Positions 1 to 8,104 of a stretch of 64,000 nt of DNA are shown here, piece by piece. The notes under the pieces are model-generated. The model saw nothing but the letters and a program-made list of their open reading frames with translations. It made no database searches and was not told where the DNA came from. Position 1 is the first letter of the stretch, and every line of letters begins with the position of its first letter. This DNA is from Flavobacteriales bacterium UBA7878 (GTDB lineage: Bacteria > Bacteroidota > Bacteroidia > Flavobacteriales > Schleiferiaceae): assembly GCA_002501205.1 (NCBI GenBank), contig DLRW01000073.1, positions 1 to 64,000 of the forward strand, in the 5' to 3' direction. The position numbers and the translations under genes were made by a program.

Positions 1-544
1 CACTTTCGAATTGGAGGCAAATATCAAACTCTAGTTCAATTTGTCGGCCTATGGCAAAGCTTCCACTTTCGCCAATTCCAAATTCAAAGCGATCTAAACT
101 GTAATCAACAAAAAGTTGATAGCCAAACTTATCTTGACTATAACCCATATAGAGCGCTACAGTTTTGCGATGCTCCTTAATAAACAAGTCCCCCGTTACA
201 ATCAGTTGATTTTTAGCCTCTTTACTAATTTCCCTACTCTTAAATACAATTTCAGGATATTCCAATCCATTAAAAAAATGGACCGCTTCAATCAACTGCT
301 TATCGCGTTCCGGAATACCGGTGCGAATACCATCTACAGGCCAGCGAAGATTTAAAAAACTCTGATCTAATGCATGAATATTAAAATCCGCTTCAACCTT
401 GGCTTCTTTGAAAAAGCCTTTCACTTTATTGAAGCGCATATTGACTGCGGTGAAATTATAGGTGCAGGCATCGTTCCTTACCTTAAAGGCACGAAATTGC
501 TCCTTATCCCCTAGTCCAAATACTTTCGCAAGTTTTGAGATCAT
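1..544 (-). CDS. YceI-like family protein (C-terminus cut by window edge)
   Basis: The frame is open from an ATG at 544 down to base 1, so the 3' end lies outside the window; 181 residues are visible. The pattern fits the YceI/lipocalin-like family, which binds isoprenoid-type lipids in a beta-barrel: an N-terminal strand ending in 'YNFTAVNMRFNKVKGFF', a central region with a 'FFNGLEYPEI' segment matching the family's 'FFDV..YP' motif, and a late 'VTGDLFIKEHRKTV' strand matching the 'TGDLTIKG.TK' motif. No signal peptide is seen, so this copy would be cytoplasmic, unlike many periplasmic YceI proteins. It is divergent from the DUF2911 gene at 642. The family call rests on motifs read by eye; the ligand is unknown. 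Confidence 0.7.
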   Translation of the reverse strand, partial: MISKLAKVFGLGDKEQFRAFKVRNDACTYNFTAVNMRFNKVKGFFKEAKVEADFNIHALDQSFLNLRWPVDGIRTGIPERDKQLIEAVHFFNGLEYPEIVFKSREISKEAKNQLIVTGDLFIKEHRKTVALYMGYSQDKFGYQLFVDYSLDRFEFGIGESGSFAIGRQIELEFDICLQFES

Positions 545-641
545 TCCTTAATTATTCCCCTGCCCTAATTTTTCAATATTATGAAAATTAACAGAACCAC
601 AGTATTTTTCTGCTAGCTTAGCCTGTATAAAAGTATAAGTT

Positions 642-1148
642 ATGAAAAAATTCCTTTTAAGCATACTCACTCTTTTTATATTCAGTGGTTTACAAGCTCA
701 AGAAAAACGAGCAAGTCCCTTAATTAATACCAGTCAGGAGATTGGAAATCTGGAAATTAAAATTCAATATGGCCAACCATCCATGAAGGGAAGAACCATT
801 TTTGGCGATTTGGTCCCCTATGGTAAAGTTTGGCGCACCGGAGCTAATGAGGCTACCGTGATCGAATTTAATCAAGATGTAAAAATTAACGGGCAAGTAG
901 TTAAAGCAGGTAAATATGCCCTATTTACAATTCCAGGAGAAAAAGATTGGACCATCATTATCAATTCAGTTTGGAATCAATGGGGTGCCTATAATTATGA
1001 TTCAGAAAAAGATGTAATTAGCTTTAAGGTCCCTGCCAAGCAAACCAAAGGCTCCATCGAGAAGTTTAGTATTGAAATTTCAGAGAAGGGTATTATCAGC
1101 CTTAGTTGGGATACTACTCAAGTTTATTTTGAAGTTGAGAAAGCTTAA
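642..1148 (+). CDS. DUF2911 family secreted protein
   Basis: A 168-residue protein with an N-terminal signal peptide (about residues 1-19, ending 'SGLQAQ'). The rest matches the DUF2911 family common in Bacteroidota. Landmarks are 'IQYGQPSMKGRTIFG', the 'VWRTGANEATVIEF' core, and 'AGKYALFTIPGEKDWTIIIN', followed by 'WGAYNYDSEKDV'. The family has no established function; these proteins are predicted to act in the periplasm or outside the cell. Its stop overlaps the stop of the convergent Nudix gene by four bases, so the two share their 3' ends. Confidence 0.88.
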   Translation: MKKFLLSILTLFIFSGLQAQEKRASPLINTSQEIGNLEIKIQYGQPSMKGRTIFGDLVPYGKVWRTGANEATVIEFNQDVKINGQVVKAGKYALFTIPGEKDWTIIINSVWNQWGAYNYDSEKDVISFKVPAKQTKGSIEKFSIEISEKGIISLSWDTTQVYFEVEKA

Positions 1149-1708
1149 TTCATTTTTCTAAGAAGAGCATAATGTAGGATAGCGGCTACCGATATACTAT
1201 CCTTGATCTTGCCATCTAAAACCATTTGAAGAGCTTCCTGAAAGGGAAGCTTTTTTACTTTCAGCTTTTCGCTATCCTCAGGTTCCGCTTCCTTTTGAAC
1301 TAAATCTTTAGCAATAAAACAAAGGGAACGTTCATCCGAAACAGAATTACTTAAATGCATTTCCTGCATAAATTCCCAATGGCCAGCTTCTAATCCTGTT
1401 TCCTCTTTCAATTCTCTTTTTGCACTTTCGAGGGGATCTATTTCCAAGGGACCTCCTCCTTCTATAATTTCCCAAGAATACGTGCCATTAAAAGGAAAAC
1501 GCTCTTGTCCTACCAGAAAAATTTCATCCTTATTGGTGATGGCTAAAATGCCGATTGCCAGATTTTTGAAATGAACTTTCCCGTAAATTCCTTCTCCGCC
1601 ATTGGGATTTAAGATGGCACTGTGCTGTACTTCAATCCAAGGATTTTCATAAACGGTCTCGCGACTGAGTTCAGTCCATTCACCCGCCTTGCGTGGAAAT
1701 TCTGTCAT
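1145..1708 (-). CDS. Nudix hydrolase, ADP-ribose pyrophosphatase-like
   Basis: A 187-residue cytoplasmic protein. It carries a complete Nudix box starting at 'GPLEIDPLESAKREL' and continuing 'KEETGL', with the REXXEE core needed for metal binding. The N-terminal 'ETVYENPWIEVQHSAI' and the 'GIYGKVHFKNLAIGILAI' segment resemble NudF-type ADP-ribose/ADP-sugar pyrophosphatases, which clear free nucleoside diphosphate sugars to AMP plus sugar phosphate. The exact substrate cannot be fixed from sequence. It lies just downstream of the MORN-repeat gene on the same strand with a 25-base gap, so co-transcription is plausible, and it converges on the DUF2911 gene. Confidence 0.85.
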   Translation of the reverse strand: MTEFPRKAGEWTELSRETVYENPWIEVQHSAILNPNGGEGIYGKVHFKNLAIGILAITNKDEIFLVGQERFPFNGTYSWEIIEGGGPLEIDPLESAKRELKEETGLEAGHWEFMQEMHLSNSVSDERSLCFIAKDLVQKEAEPEDSEKLKVKKLPFQEALQMVLDGKIKDSISVAAILHYALLRKMN

Positions 1709-1733
1709 GCTACAATTTGAACTTCAAAGAAAC

Positions 1734-3311
1734 TTATTCTGCTTCTTCCGAAAGACTTTTACGCGCTTTTTCTTCCGCCACGGCACGCTCATAGCGTCGG
1801 CCATAATCTATTTTCTCGCCATTGTAGCGCACTTCTTCTCCATCCTGGTACTCGATGGTTACAATTCGGTCTCCACTCTCTGTAAAGAACTCCCAAATAC
1901 CTTGACGCCTACCAGCCGCATAATCTCCTCTGCGCTGAATCTGCCCGTTGGGATAATAATAGGTATGGGTACCTGTTTCCAATCCATTTTCGAAGCTTCC
2001 TTCAAAACTTAATTGATCTCTGTTCAAGTAATAGTGCTTCCACAGTCCATTGCGAAGACCTTCAAAATAAGGACCCTCTTCTTTATGATCATTAATGGTA
2101 AGTACCCATTGTCCTTCTTTCATACCATCCACATAAGATCCTTGCGCTATTACCGCTCCGGTATCATTGTATTCAGTAGACATGCCATCTTCAAAACCAA
2201 AAGCATATTCCTCTTCACGTAAAAGCTGACCATTATGGAAATACCACTCCCATAATCCATTAGCCTTACCCGCTACATAATTTCCTTGCTGCTCCAGTTT
2301 ACCGTCTCTAAAATAATAACGCCAGGCCCCCACCTTCAAATCATCTTTATAAGACCCTTCCGCCTTCAGGCTACCATCCTTGTAGAAGCTTTTCCAGGGA
2401 CCTTGCTTACGACCTTGTTCATCAATTAATCCTTCAAATAATTTAATGCCTTGATCATAAACACGGGCTGCAATTATTTCTCCTTCCGAATTGTATTCGC
2501 GATGTACGCCAGTCGCTTTTCCATTTTGATAAGCTCCTTTAAAAATTACAGCTCCGGTTTTGGGATCAATTTCTCGCTTAATCTCCAGTTTAGCTACCTC
2601 AGTCGCTCCTTCCTGCAGCTCTCCATTAATCCACTTTTCAACCCGAATTAAATTGCCATTGGATTTATAGTATTTCCAATAGCCATTTTTCAAATCATTG
2701 AGGTATGGACCTTCTACAGCTATGCCTTTATTCGCATGAAACTCCATCCACATGCCTTGCTTCTGCTCTTGCTGATCGAAACGATTGATATTTTGCTTAC
2801 GGATAAGCGCTCCGTTCTTGAAGGTTAGTAAAGTAATTACTCTACCATCCCGGGCATATTCATAGCCCAAACCTTCCATTTTGCCAGCCATATAAGGCAC
2901 TTCCTTTTGTAGCGAACTATCAGGGTAGAAAAAGCGCGTAATACCTTCCTGAACATCCTCTTTAAACTGATCAATTTTTAGAAGTTTGCCTTCCTTGTAA
3001 AGCTTACTGGGACCGTTCTTTTTACCGGATTTGTAATTGATTTCTGAAGTGCGAATACCTTCCCGATCGTAGAAGATCCAAGGTCCATCCAGTTCAAAAT
3101 TTTGGCGATTGCCTTCGGCTTTAAGAACCCCATTGCGATAATAGCTCTTCCAATAAGCATCCGGCTTGCCATTGCGTAAGCTCCCTTCACTGCTTACTTG
3201 CCCATTCTCGTAGTAGTAGCGGGTGGGCTTGAGACTATCCCCGGCTGTTTGCGAAAACGAAGATAGAGGAAACACCGCTATCAGGATTAAAGCCAAGGTT
3301 CTTAATAACAT
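1734..3311 (-). CDS. Secreted MORN_2/YwqK-type repeat protein
   Basis: A 525-residue protein with a signal peptide (about residues 1-20, 'PLSSFSQ'). It then consists almost entirely of 20-25-residue repeats of the type 'YYxNGxLxxEGxYxxGxxxGxWxxY', for example 'SFYKDGSLKAEGSYKDD' and 'WYFHNGQLLREEEY'. These are MORN_2-type repeats, often annotated 'YwqK family antitoxin'. That label is probably only a name: no toxin partner is adjacent and the protein is exported. Such repeat proteins form long beta-hairpin ribbons and are common in Bacteroidota. The last 40 residues are charged and lack the repeat. No T9SS sorting domain is visible. Role unknown. Confidence 0.85.
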   Translation of the reverse strand: MLLRTLALILIAVFPLSSFSQTAGDSLKPTRYYYENGQVSSEGSLRNGKPDAYWKSYYRNGVLKAEGNRQNFELDGPWIFYDREGIRTSEINYKSGKKNGPSKLYKEGKLLKIDQFKEDVQEGITRFFYPDSSLQKEVPYMAGKMEGLGYEYARDGRVITLLTFKNGALIRKQNINRFDQQEQKQGMWMEFHANKGIAVEGPYLNDLKNGYWKYYKSNGNLIRVEKWINGELQEGATEVAKLEIKREIDPKTGAVIFKGAYQNGKATGVHREYNSEGEIIAARVYDQGIKLFEGLIDEQGRKQGPWKSFYKDGSLKAEGSYKDDLKVGAWRYYFRDGKLEQQGNYVAGKANGLWEWYFHNGQLLREEEYAFGFEDGMSTEYNDTGAVIAQGSYVDGMKEGQWVLTINDHKEEGPYFEGLRNGLWKHYYLNRDQLSFEGSFENGLETGTHTYYYPNGQIQRRGDYAAGRRQGIWEFFTESGDRIVTIEYQDGEEVRYNGEKIDYGRRYERAVAEEKARKSLSEEAE

Positions 3312-3359
3312 ATATATAGTCTTTTTTAAAATCTAAATCTTATGATGATGATAATGTGC

Positions 3360-3490
3360 TGTGAATAGACGGTATAAATATCAGAAGGAAGCCTTGCTTT
3401 CTTGAGCTATCAAATCTTATTCACAACAAATCAAGGCTAACTTACAGCATAAATGCTTCATTTACCAGCTTAAAGCTATCGCTATTCACA
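3360..3490. other. Cluster of three DnaA-box-like 9-mers
   Basis: TTATTCACA at 3417-3425 fits the TTATNCACA DnaA-box consensus exactly. CTATTCACA at 3482-3490 and its reverse complement TGTGAATAG at 3360-3368 each differ from it by one base. The copies are about 57 and 65 bases apart and lie beside AT-rich stretches at 3311-3341 and 3521-3534. This could be a replication-origin element, a DnaA-titration/regulatory site, or a repeated operator for another protein. No dnaA, gidA or other classic origin neighbour is present. Confidence 0.3.
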
Positions 3491-3523
3491 ATTGTTCATA
3501 AGCCTAATTCACGGAGCAGATTT

Positions 3524-3552
3524 AAAAAAAAATTGGCCGCTTCGCGGTTAAT
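3524..3552 (-). terminator. Minus-strand rho-independent terminator-like hairpin
   Basis: Read on the minus strand, CCGC-GAA-GCGG forms the core of a stem that extends by G-U and A-T pairs to about nine pairs. It is followed at once by a run of nine T (complement of the A-run at 3524-3532). No minus-strand gene lies between it and rpiB, so it would end either a short untranslated RNA started near 3650-3760 or antisense transcription from the rpiB side. Confidence 0.45.
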
Positions 3553-3633
3553 AAACTCGACCTGGCTGGTGAAAATTGTTGTGGTAAAAAAGAATAAGCT
3601 GCGACCTTAAAATCGGATATTTGCCTATACAAA

Positions 3634-3655
3634 GCTTGACTTGAAAAAGTCAAGC
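3634..3655. repeat. Perfect 9-bp inverted repeat with GAAA loop
   Basis: GCTTGACTT and AAGTCAAGC flank a GAAA tetraloop, giving an uninterrupted nine-pair stem. On the plus strand it is followed by 'ACTATTTTTAAG', a weak U-run, so it could be a terminator or an operator. It lies about 110 bases before the rpiB start. Confidence 0.45.
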
Positions 3656-3764
3656 ACTATTTTTAAGAAGAAATAAACAATCCACCCTGATTATTATTTC
3701 TTAGTTGTTAATAGTAAAGTTTTCGTTTGCAAAGCTTTACAGACTTATTAAAAATTACCCACTC

Positions 3765-4193
3765 ATGAAAATTGCCATTGGAGGCGACCACGCCGCAGTA
3801 GAATTGAAAGCCGCTATTATTAACAAATTGGAGTCTGCCGGACACGAGCTGCACAATTTTGGAACCGATTCTGCTGATTCTGTGGACTATCCAGACTTTG
3901 GTCATCCGGTAGCAAAGGAGGTCCTTAATGGGGATGCTGATCTGGGTATTGTGATTTGTGGAAGTGGTAATGGTATTAATATGACTGTTAATAAGTACGC
4001 CGGTATCCGTTCTGCCCTGGCTTGGAACGAAGAATTGGCATCTTTGGCTCGTCAACATAACAATGCTAATATCCTGGCCTTACCTGCCCGTTTCGTTTCT
4101 ATGGAAGAAGGTTTGGCTATTACCGATGCTTTCTTAAATGCCAGCTTTGAAGGCGGTCGTCATGAGCGTCGTGTGGCTAAGATTGCTCCTTAA
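3765..4193 (+). CDS. rpiB: Ribose-5-phosphate isomerase B
   Basis: A 142-residue cytoplasmic enzyme interconverting ribose 5-phosphate and ribulose 5-phosphate in the pentose phosphate pathway. It begins 'MKIAIGGDHAAVELK', the classic RpiB/LacAB start, and contains 'DYPDFGHPVA', the phosphate-loop and active-site motif 'GIVICGSGNGINMTVNK' and 'RQHNNANILALPARF'. The length matches the family (about 140-150). The ATG at 3765 is preferred over a possible upstream start at 3705, because the extra 20 residues do not belong to the family and would cover the promoter region. It converges with the next gene and overlaps it by 17 bases. Confidence 0.95.
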   Translation: MKIAIGGDHAAVELKAAIINKLESAGHELHNFGTDSADSVDYPDFGHPVAKEVLNGDADLGIVICGSGNGINMTVNKYAGIRSALAWNEELASLARQHNNANILALPARFVSMEEGLAITDAFLNASFEGGRHERRVAKIAP

Positions 4194-5079
4194 AATAGGG
4201 CAAAATCACCTCTTCTAATTGTTCCCAGTTTTCTTCACTAAAAGATTGGTAGCCTGTTAATACTTTATAGGCTCCGTTCGCATTGGTTTTGGTTTTATCC
4301 AAAAGTTTCAGATAGTCGAAGTCACTGGACTTGTACAAAGGGTAATCATCATAGAAAATCCAATAATGATGGCCTGGGCTTAAGCGGTATTCCTCCATCA
4401 TATAATTGGCGTGATAGCTTAACCAATACATATTGGTATAGGATCCCAAACTGTAGAGTTCAGAGCTCAGGTTTTCAACATCCTCAACCTTTTGCTTAAA
4501 TACCCGTAGGGAGTCGATTCCGAATTTAGCTTTCACAAAGTTTTGACGCGCTTCATTCCATTCCATGCGGCCCTCTGCAATTCTTTGCAAAGACAGATAC
4601 ATACTAAAGGGACTCGTGGTAATGTAAATAGCTGTATCAATATGGTTATTGGCCATTAAGGAAGGGATCATATAGCCTCCTTGTTCGATGCCCATTAGGA
4701 TGCTGTGTTCTGCTCCTGCAATCTTCTTTTCCTTTCGGAGATGGCTAATTAAATTTTGAGCATTTTGAATTTGCTGGCCTTTAAATTCCATGGCTTTGCG
4801 ACTGTAGAAGAAAGCGCCACTTGCTGGTGGTTGATAGATGCACAAGATATCATATCCCGCATCGAAAATATCTTGGTAGAGATCTGTTTTTTCAAATTGA
4901 ACGGTGTCCAAAGCCGGGGGTAAGAAGATGAGTAAATGCTCTGAAACTTCTTCATGATTAGCCAAGCTATAAGGTATGCTATCCCGTAAATAAGGTTCTA
5001 CATATGCCGTAGTTTGAACCGGAGGGGCACTTTTACAGGCGGCTAATGAGAGCAGAATGATTCCGGTTAAAAAAACCAT
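4177..5079 (-). CDS. Lipoprotein with degenerate alpha/beta-hydrolase-like fold
   Basis: A 300-residue protein from the ATG at 5079. That start gives a clean lipoprotein signal ('MVFLTGIILLSLAACK', lipobox Cys about residue 15); an upstream ATG at 5136 would bury it. The order of elements resembles an alpha/beta hydrolase: 'HLLIFLPPA' strand, 'AGYDILCIYQPP', a long helix, then 'ILMGIEQGGYMIPSL' where the nucleophile elbow G-x-S-x-G would be. In that elbow the serine is replaced by glutamate, so hydrolase catalysis is doubtful. The match is by eye and no named family is recognised. It is probably anchored in the outer or inner membrane. Confidence 0.6.
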   Translation of the reverse strand: MVFLTGIILLSLAACKSAPPVQTTAYVEPYLRDSIPYSLANHEEVSEHLLIFLPPALDTVQFEKTDLYQDIFDAGYDILCIYQPPASGAFFYSRKAMEFKGQQIQNAQNLISHLRKEKKIAGAEHSILMGIEQGGYMIPSLMANNHIDTAIYITTSPFSMYLSLQRIAEGRMEWNEARQNFVKAKFGIDSLRVFKQKVEDVENLSSELYSLGSYTNMYWLSYHANYMMEEYRLSPGHHYWIFYDDYPLYKSSDFDYLKLLDKTKTNANGAYKVLTGYQSFSEENWEQLEEVILPYFKEQS

Positions 5080-5096
5080 TCCTCTTAAATTTTGCA

Positions 5097-5108
5097 CCTT
5101 TGCAAAGG
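5097..5108. promoter_or_regulatory. Palindromic divergent promoter core
   Basis: CCTTTGCAAAGG is a perfect 12-bp palindrome placed between the divergent lipoprotein and symporter genes. Each strand carries a CTTTGC core resembling the Bacteroidota -7 element (nACCTTTG on both strands), so the two promoters overlap base for base. No clear -33 TTTG was found for either direction. Confidence 0.5.
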
Positions 5109-5110
5109 TT

Positions 5111-6568
5111 TTGCCGAATCCCGTAGATCTCTCCATATTCGTTTTTTATTTAGTTGCGATGCTCGCTGTAGGTTTTTACTTCATGCGTCGCAACAAAGAT
5201 ATTGATGATTATTATGTAGGCGGTCGCGGAATGAGTAGCGGCCACATCGGATTGAGCGTAGTTGCTACGGATGTAGGCGGCGGTTTTAGTATAGGCCTGG
5301 GCGGATTGGGTTTCGCTATTGGATTAGCCGGCAGTTGGATGCTTTTTACCGGATTAGTTGGCGCTTGGTTATCAGCTTATTTCTTGATTCCAAAAATTTT
5401 CGGTCTGCTACGCAGACACAAATTATTCACTTTTCCAGAAGTTTTTTATCACCTGTTTAATGCGCGGGTTGCGTTTTTAGCGGCTTTAGTTAGTGCCATT
5501 GGTTATATTGGATTTACCGGTGCGCAAATTTTGGCCGGTGCGAAACTAGCTACTGCCACTTTTCCTGATTTAGGATTACAACCTGCGGTTTGGATTATGG
5601 GATTAACCGCGGTGGTGTACACCGTATTTGGTGGTTTAAAAGCGGTGATTTATACCGATACCGTGCAATGGATTATCCTTATGGCTGGCCTAATTTTTAT
5701 AGGTATTCCCATGTCCTATTTTGCGGTGGGCGGATATGAAGCGATTAAGGCTACTCTCGATCCATCTTTCTTTAATGTATTCAATTTGAGCTGGGTCGAT
5801 CTCTTTAATTGGGCCCTAACCATAATTCCGATTTGGTTTATTGGTATGACTCTTTATCAAAGAATTTATGCCAGTCGCGATGAAAAAACGGCGCGCAAAG
5901 CCTGGTTTCTGGCTGGTATTTTTGAGTGGCCCATTATGGCTTTTATGGGGGTATTATTAGGTCTCTTTGCTCGCGTGGCCTTGCAACAGGGGATGTTTGA
6001 TGAAATGGGTTATACCGATTTAGCCAGCATTGATGCCGAGATGGGACTGCCCTTATTATTGCGTAGCATTCTTCCGGTAGGCCTGATGGGTTTAATGATG
6101 TCGGCTTATTTCTCCGCTATCATGTCTACGGCCGATTCTTGTTTAATGGCCGCCTCCGGCAATGTATTAACTGATATTATCGGCCGTTATACCAATTTAT
6201 CAGAGCACAAACTACTGCGCTATTCACAGTATGTAACTTTTGGTATTGGAGCTTTATCCTTACTCCTGGCCACTCAAATGAATAATGTACTCGACTTGAT
6301 GTTGATGTCTTACAGCTTTATGGTAAGTGGTTTATTTGTTCCCCTTTTGGCGGCTTTATTTTTTAAGCAAAAATCATCGCTAGCTGCCTGGTGGTCCATA
6401 CTTGTGGGGGGAGGCACAACCCTAAGTTTAGAAATTTTGATAGTGAACAATTCCCTTCAAATCCCCTTAGGTTTAAACCCGAATCTGTTTGGGATCACCG
6501 CATCCTTAATCACCTATTTCAGTATCGCTAAATACAAAAGCAATGAATTATCTACTTATAGAGGGTAA
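5111..6568 (+). CDS. Sodium:solute symporter (SSS family)
   Basis: An integral inner-membrane transporter of about 485 residues with some 13 hydrophobic segments. Family marks are 'DDYYVGGRGMSSGHIGLSVVATDVGGG' in the N-terminal helices, an 'AKLATATFP' loop, and 'MMSAYFSAIMSTADSCLMAASGNVLTDI', which matches the SSS signature around the Na+ site. The substrate is not readable. The TTG at 5111 is chosen as start because transcription should begin around 5108; an ATG at 5057 in the same frame would add 18 residues reaching into the divergent gene. It heads a five-gene operon with overlapping stops and starts, which suggests import of an amino-acid derivative. Confidence 0.85.
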   Translation: MPNPVDLSIFVFYLVAMLAVGFYFMRRNKDIDDYYVGGRGMSSGHIGLSVVATDVGGGFSIGLGGLGFAIGLAGSWMLFTGLVGAWLSAYFLIPKIFGLLRRHKLFTFPEVFYHLFNARVAFLAALVSAIGYIGFTGAQILAGAKLATATFPDLGLQPAVWIMGLTAVVYTVFGGLKAVIYTDTVQWIILMAGLIFIGIPMSYFAVGGYEAIKATLDPSFFNVFNLSWVDLFNWALTIIPIWFIGMTLYQRIYASRDEKTARKAWFLAGIFEWPIMAFMGVLLGLFARVALQQGMFDEMGYTDLASIDAEMGLPLLLRSILPVGLMGLMMSAYFSAIMSTADSCLMAASGNVLTDIIGRYTNLSEHKLLRYSQYVTFGIGALSLLLATQMNNVLDLMLMSYSFMVSGLFVPLLAALFFKQKSSLAAWWSILVGGGTTLSLEILIVNNSLQIPLGLNPNLFGITASLITYFSIAKYKSNELSTYRG

Positions 6569-6980
6569 AGCCGGTGCTCACGCCGACTTTAACAATCAGA
6601 AAATTTCCGAATTTTTATACAAGCACTTAGAGCAATATGGAGATCCAATAGATCAAATTCAGGCTTGTTTAGACTATGTTTTTAATCCTGATAAAGGAGG
6701 TTTTGTCGCGGTTGCTTATGACGATGATCAGGAAATTATGGGTGCCACTATTGTGAACAATACCGGCATGAGCGGATATATTCCCGAGAATATCCTGGTG
6801 TATATCGCTGTTGATGCAAAAACACGCGGGCAAGGTGTAGGTAAAACGCTAATGCAGATGGCCCTGGAAAATGCTGAAGGAAATGTAGCCCTGCATGTAG
6901 AGCCCGATAATCCGGCACGTAAACTTTATGAAAAGCTGGGCTTCACCAATAAGTATCTGGAAATGCGATACCAAAAATAA
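6543..6980 (+). CDS. GNAT-family N-acetyltransferase
   Basis: A 145-residue cytoplasmic protein. The GNAT acetyl-CoA-binding motif A is visible as 'YIAVDAKTRGQGVGKTLMQMAL' (R-x-x-G-x-G/A), followed by the motif-B region 'HVEPDNPARKLYEKLGF'. It overlaps the end of the symporter gene by 26 bases and its stop shares a base with the next ATG, so it is translationally coupled in the operon. The acceptor is unknown. Beside an M20 deacylase and racemases an amino acid or small amine is a reasonable guess. Confidence 0.85.
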   Translation: MNYLLIEGKAGAHADFNNQKISEFLYKHLEQYGDPIDQIQACLDYVFNPDKGGFVAVAYDDDQEIMGATIVNNTGMSGYIPENILVYIAVDAKTRGQGVGKTLMQMALENAEGNVALHVEPDNPARKLYEKLGFTNKYLEMRYQK

Positions 6981-8104
6981 TGGAGGCCCGGGCCCTTCGT
7001 CATTATTTACACCAAAACCCCGAGCTTTCGGGCCAGGAAACCCGAAGTCAGAAACTGCTTAAAGAGCTGCTTTTCGAATTGCAAATCTTTCAGGTAGAAT
7101 CGGTAGGAGGGACCAGCTTGATAGCCCATTACAATAGCGGGAAAGAAGGAACACATCTATTAATTCGGGCTGATTTTGATGCATTACCGATTGACGAACC
7201 CAATGATTTAGATTATCGTTCTCAAAACCCGGGCGTATCACATAAGTGCGGACATGATGGCCATACCGCGATCCTCTATTCTGTGGCTAAGCAAATTGCG
7301 AAGACAGCACCCCAAAAAGGGAAGCTCAGCCTTTTGTTTCAGGCTTCAGAAGAAAATGGACAGGGTGCAGCTAAGGTTTTGGCTGATCCGGCTTTCGCCA
7401 AATACGACTACCATTATGCTTATGCTCTGCATAATATTCCCGGATATCCATTGGCCGAAGTCCTCTGGCGCAGCGGAAATTTTAGCGCCGGAGTGCGCAG
7501 TTTAGCCTTTAAGTGGAAGGGCATGGAAACCCATGCTGCCCATCCCTGGGAGGGGAAAAACCCAGCTTTGGCCATTGCAGGATTAATAGAGGCGGCGGCT
7601 CAATTGGAAGTTCAGAACCCAAAAGATCGCGACTTCTTTTTATGCACCCCGGTATACAGTCAATTAGGAGCCAAGAACTATGGCATTAGTCCTGCTGAGG
7701 GCGAATTGCATTTTACGGCCAGAGCTTGGCAAGGCGAATATTTGGATCAGCAAATTGAAGCGCTTAAAGATTTAGCTCAGACTGAAGCTGCAAAACAAGC
7801 AGTAGAATTGGAGGTTTCAAGCTTTGAAGAGTTTTGGCCCATTCAAAATCATCCCGAGGCCTTGCAACAATTAAAAGCAGCCCTCCACAATCTCCAACAT
7901 CCGAACCAAGAATTAGAACAGCCCTTTTCCTGGGGTGAAGACTTTGGTCTTTTCCTAAAGAATAAAACCGGACTAATGTTTGGTTTAGGAGCAGGTGAGG
8001 ACTGCAAGGTTTTACATCATCCCGAATACGATTTTCCCGATTCACTGATCGAAGAAGGAGCCAAACTATTTCTGCAATTAATAGCCTTACACCTTGATGG
8101 ATAA
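6980..8104 (+). CDS. M20-family amidohydrolase
   Basis: A 374-residue cytoplasmic metallo-amidohydrolase of the M20D/HipO type, which cleaves N-acyl amino acids or related amides. Seen are the N-terminal 'LHQNPELSGQE', 'LLIRADFDALPIDEPN', the metal-ligand motif 'HKCGHDGHTA', 'LLFQASEENGQGA' with the catalytic/bridging acidic pair, 'HAAHPWEGKNPALA' of the dimerisation domain, and a late 'HHPEYDFPD' ligand. The start codon overlaps the preceding stop by one base. With the symporter and racemases it could release free amino acids from an imported acylated compound; the substrate is inferred only from context. Confidence 0.88.
   Translation: MEARALRHYLHQNPELSGQETRSQKLLKELLFELQIFQVESVGGTSLIAHYNSGKEGTHLLIRADFDALPIDEPNDLDYRSQNPGVSHKCGHDGHTAILYSVAKQIAKTAPQKGKLSLLFQASEENGQGAAKVLADPAFAKYDYHYAYALHNIPGYPLAEVLWRSGNFSAGVRSLAFKWKGMETHAAHPWEGKNPALAIAGLIEAAAQLEVQNPKDRDFFLCTPVYSQLGAKNYGISPAEGELHFTARAWQGEYLDQQIEALKDLAQTEAAKQAVELEVSSFEEFWPIQNHPEALQQLKAALHNLQHPNQELEQPFSWGEDFGLFLKNKTGLMFGLGAGEDCKVLHHPEYDFPDSLIEEGAKLFLQLIALHLDG

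Larger units (their letters stand above)
3312..3764. other. Gene-free 453-bp interval upstream of rpiB
   Basis: No convincing coding sequence is present on either strand. The left part holds AT-rich DNA and three DnaA-box-like 9-mers. The middle holds a minus-strand terminator-like hairpin. The right part holds a perfect inverted repeat and the probable rpiB promoter: a near-consensus -7 'TTCGTTTG' lies about 30 bases before the rpiB ATG. These parts are listed separately. The interval is long for this gene-dense window, where most gaps are under 100 bases. Confidence 0.7.

Noticed and set aside
1689..2012. 107-codon plus-strand frame over the MORN-repeat gene
   Set aside because: Antisense shadow of a well-supported repeat protein.
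1734..3311. Toxin-antitoxin antitoxin (YwqK label) for the MORN-repeat protein
   Set aside because: The protein carries a signal peptide and no toxin gene is adjacent, so the label is not supported here.
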